Shown here: one piece after another, positions 63,113 through 64,000 of the stretch
Layout: each line of letters begins with the position of its first letter
Position numbering within the stretch: position 1 is the first letter of the stretch
Made by a program: the position numbers and the translations under genes
The notes under the pieces: generated by a model
Told to the model about the DNA's origin: nothing
Database searches by the model: none
The model's input: the letters and a program-made list of their open reading frames with translations, nothing else
Source: Bacteroidia bacterium
GTDB taxonomy: Bacteria; Bacteroidota; Bacteroidia; B-17B0; Aurantibacillaceae
Assembly (NCBI GenBank): GCA_016787785.1
Contig: JAEUTO010000005.1
Location: forward strand, 496,001-560,000
Direction: 5' to 3'
DNA: 64,000 nucleotides

Positions 63113-64000
63113 ATCCAGTTAATATCCTTCTTTAGTAAACTTAAAGTTCTTTCTTCGTCTGAATTTTTTGTAACTTTAAAATCGTATTCCCAGCCGGCAG
63201 TTTTTGGCAGACTCATTAAAATAGATTCTACACGACCATTTGTTTCCAAACCAAATTTTGTGCCTTTATCGTAAACCAGGTTGAATTCTACGTAGCGCCC
63301 ACGGCGCAATAATTGCCAGTCTTTGTTTTTTTCGGTAAAGGTTTTATTTCTATTTCTGTTAATTAATTCAACATAAGTTGGTGCAAAGGCTTTACCAACA
63401 TCTTGCCAAAAAGCAAAGTTCTTTTCAAAACTCATGTCACCGTCGGTATTTAGCCTGTCAAAAAATATACCGCCAACACCACGGGTTTCTTTTCTGTGGG
63501 TTATAAAAAAATAATCATCGGCCCATTTCTTAAATTTTGAATAATAATTTGGGTTATGTCTATCGCAGATAGTTTTTAATTGTGTGTGAAAAAATTTAGC
63601 ATCCTCTTCAAAAATGTAATGTGGTGACAGATCAATCCCTCCTCCTAACCATTTTACGCCATTATCCATTTCAAAATAACGAATGTTCATGTGAATAATT
63701 GGTACCATTGGGTTTTTAGGATGGATAACAATAGAAACCCCTGTTGCAAAAAATTGTGGTTTTACTTGCGGTTTTTGCAATGCTGAAACATTGCTATGTT
63801 CCTGTTCTTTAAATAAAAAATCAGGAGCGTCGCCGCCAACGGCACTAAAAAGCACGCCGCCTTTTTCAATAACAGCCCCTTCTTTAATTATGCGGGTTCT
63901 GCCACCACCGCCTTCTTCGCGAGTCCAGTTCTCTTCTTCAAATCTCGAAAGACCATCGGCTTGTTCTAACGACTTACAAATGGAATCCTGTAAATTCTTT
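63109..64000 (-). CDS. hemF: Oxygen-dependent coproporphyrinogen III oxidase, partial (5' end outside window)
   Basis: The minus-strand frame is open to the window edge, giving at least 296 residues of a protein that runs to about 300. It catalyses oxidative decarboxylation of coproporphyrinogen III to protoporphyrinogen IX. Family blocks are ENWTREEGGGGRTRI, VLFSAVGGDAPDF, MNIRYFEMDNGVKWLGGGID (active-site region), DYFFITHRKETRGVGGIFFD and RRGRYVEFNLVYDKGTKFGL. The start codon is outside the window. The last codons overlap the kinase gene by 4 bp. Confidence 0.96.
   Translation of the reverse strand, partial: KNLQDSICKSLEQADGLSRFEEENWTREEGGGGRTRIIKEGAVIEKGGVLFSAVGGDAPDFLFKEQEHSNVSALQKPQVKPQFFATGVSIVIHPKNPMVPIIHMNIRYFEMDNGVKWLGGGIDLSPHYIFEEDAKFFHTQLKTICDRHNPNYYSKFKKWADDYFFITHRKETRGVGGIFFDRLNTDGDMSFEKNFAFWQDVGKAFAPTYVELINRNRNKTFTEKNKDWQLLRRGRYVEFNLVYDKGTKFGLETNGRVESILMSLPKTAGWEYDFKVTKNSDEERTLSLLKKDINWI

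Noticed and set aside
1-64000. CRISPR array, tRNA/rRNA genes, transposase, integrase or phage genes
   Set aside because: No regularly spaced direct repeats, no cloverleaf or ribosomal sequence in the gaps, and no recombinase motif in any translated frame that I read.

Overview
The window comes from a member of the Bacteroidota. The DNA is A/T-rich. Three proteins carry type IX secretion sorting domains (one type B/CHU_C, two type A, one of these with SprB repeats). Other phylum markers are a SprA-like outer-membrane protein, a carboxypeptidase-regulatory/TonB-plug protein, a DUF2130 protein, a caa3-type oxidase locus, and TAnnTTTG-like -7 promoter elements instead of E. coli-type promoters. 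Flavobacteriales or a related order is likely, but the sequence alone does not settle it. I see no rRNA, tRNA, CRISPR array, prophage, insertion sequence or plasmid gene. This is compact chromosomal core and lineage-specific DNA with about 54 genes.

Layout. 1-2229: end of coxB and complete coxA of a haem-copper oxidase, closed by a terminator. 2289-8029: LpxR-like lipid A deacylase, von Willebrand A protein, arrestin-fold (Spo0M-like) protein, a large T9SS fibronectin-III protein and a small Arg/Gly-rich exported protein. 8050-16230: purD followed by the cytochrome c maturation genes ccmB-ccmC-ccmD-ccmE-ccmF, then a DUF2520 Rossmann protein, a KdsC-type phosphatase and a UbiA prenyltransferase. 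16289-18691: SprB-repeat T9SS protein and Maf. 18702-21276: plug-only TonB-receptor-like protein divergent from an ECF sigma factor and its membrane/TPR partner. 21277-23301: tsaB and an HlyD-type adaptor. 23546-28352: T9SS protein, SSP411/DUF255 thioredoxin-fold protein and a secreted YD-like protein. 28501-33380 (minus): sixA-ppk1-ppx-cdaA-slyD, which places polyphosphate turnover next to c-di-AMP synthesis. 33456-43571: DUF2130 protein, a peptidase-like/propeller/barrel protein, a half-size TSUP transporter, an M20 amidohydrolase and the SprA-like barrel. 43568-51644: psd, icd, rnr, an esterase, a MATE exporter and an aromatic/His-rich exported protein. 51690-57759: recJ, yebC, lnt, then a RadD-like helicase with a small membrane protein. 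57760-58056: a non-coding inverted-repeat element. 58057-64000: barrel protein, OmpA-type protein, NarL-type regulator, TPR histidine kinase, and the end of hemF.

How the genes fit together. Several genes serve aerobic respiration: the oxidase, cytochrome c maturation, haem synthesis and icd. Several serve the envelope: LpxR-like, KdsC, Psd, Lnt, and the T9SS cargo and barrels. Gene packing is tight. Three convergent pairs share their stop codons and two more abut exactly, while nine stem-loop terminators (one weak) close other units. The observations most worth follow-up are the CxxxY-type CcmE, the sixA-ppk1-ppx-cdaA cluster, the plug-only protein next to an ECF sigma/TPR pair, the half-length SprA-like barrel, the degenerate peptidase-propeller-barrel protein and the 175-bp inverted-repeat element. 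I found no clearly new multi-gene defence or mobile system.
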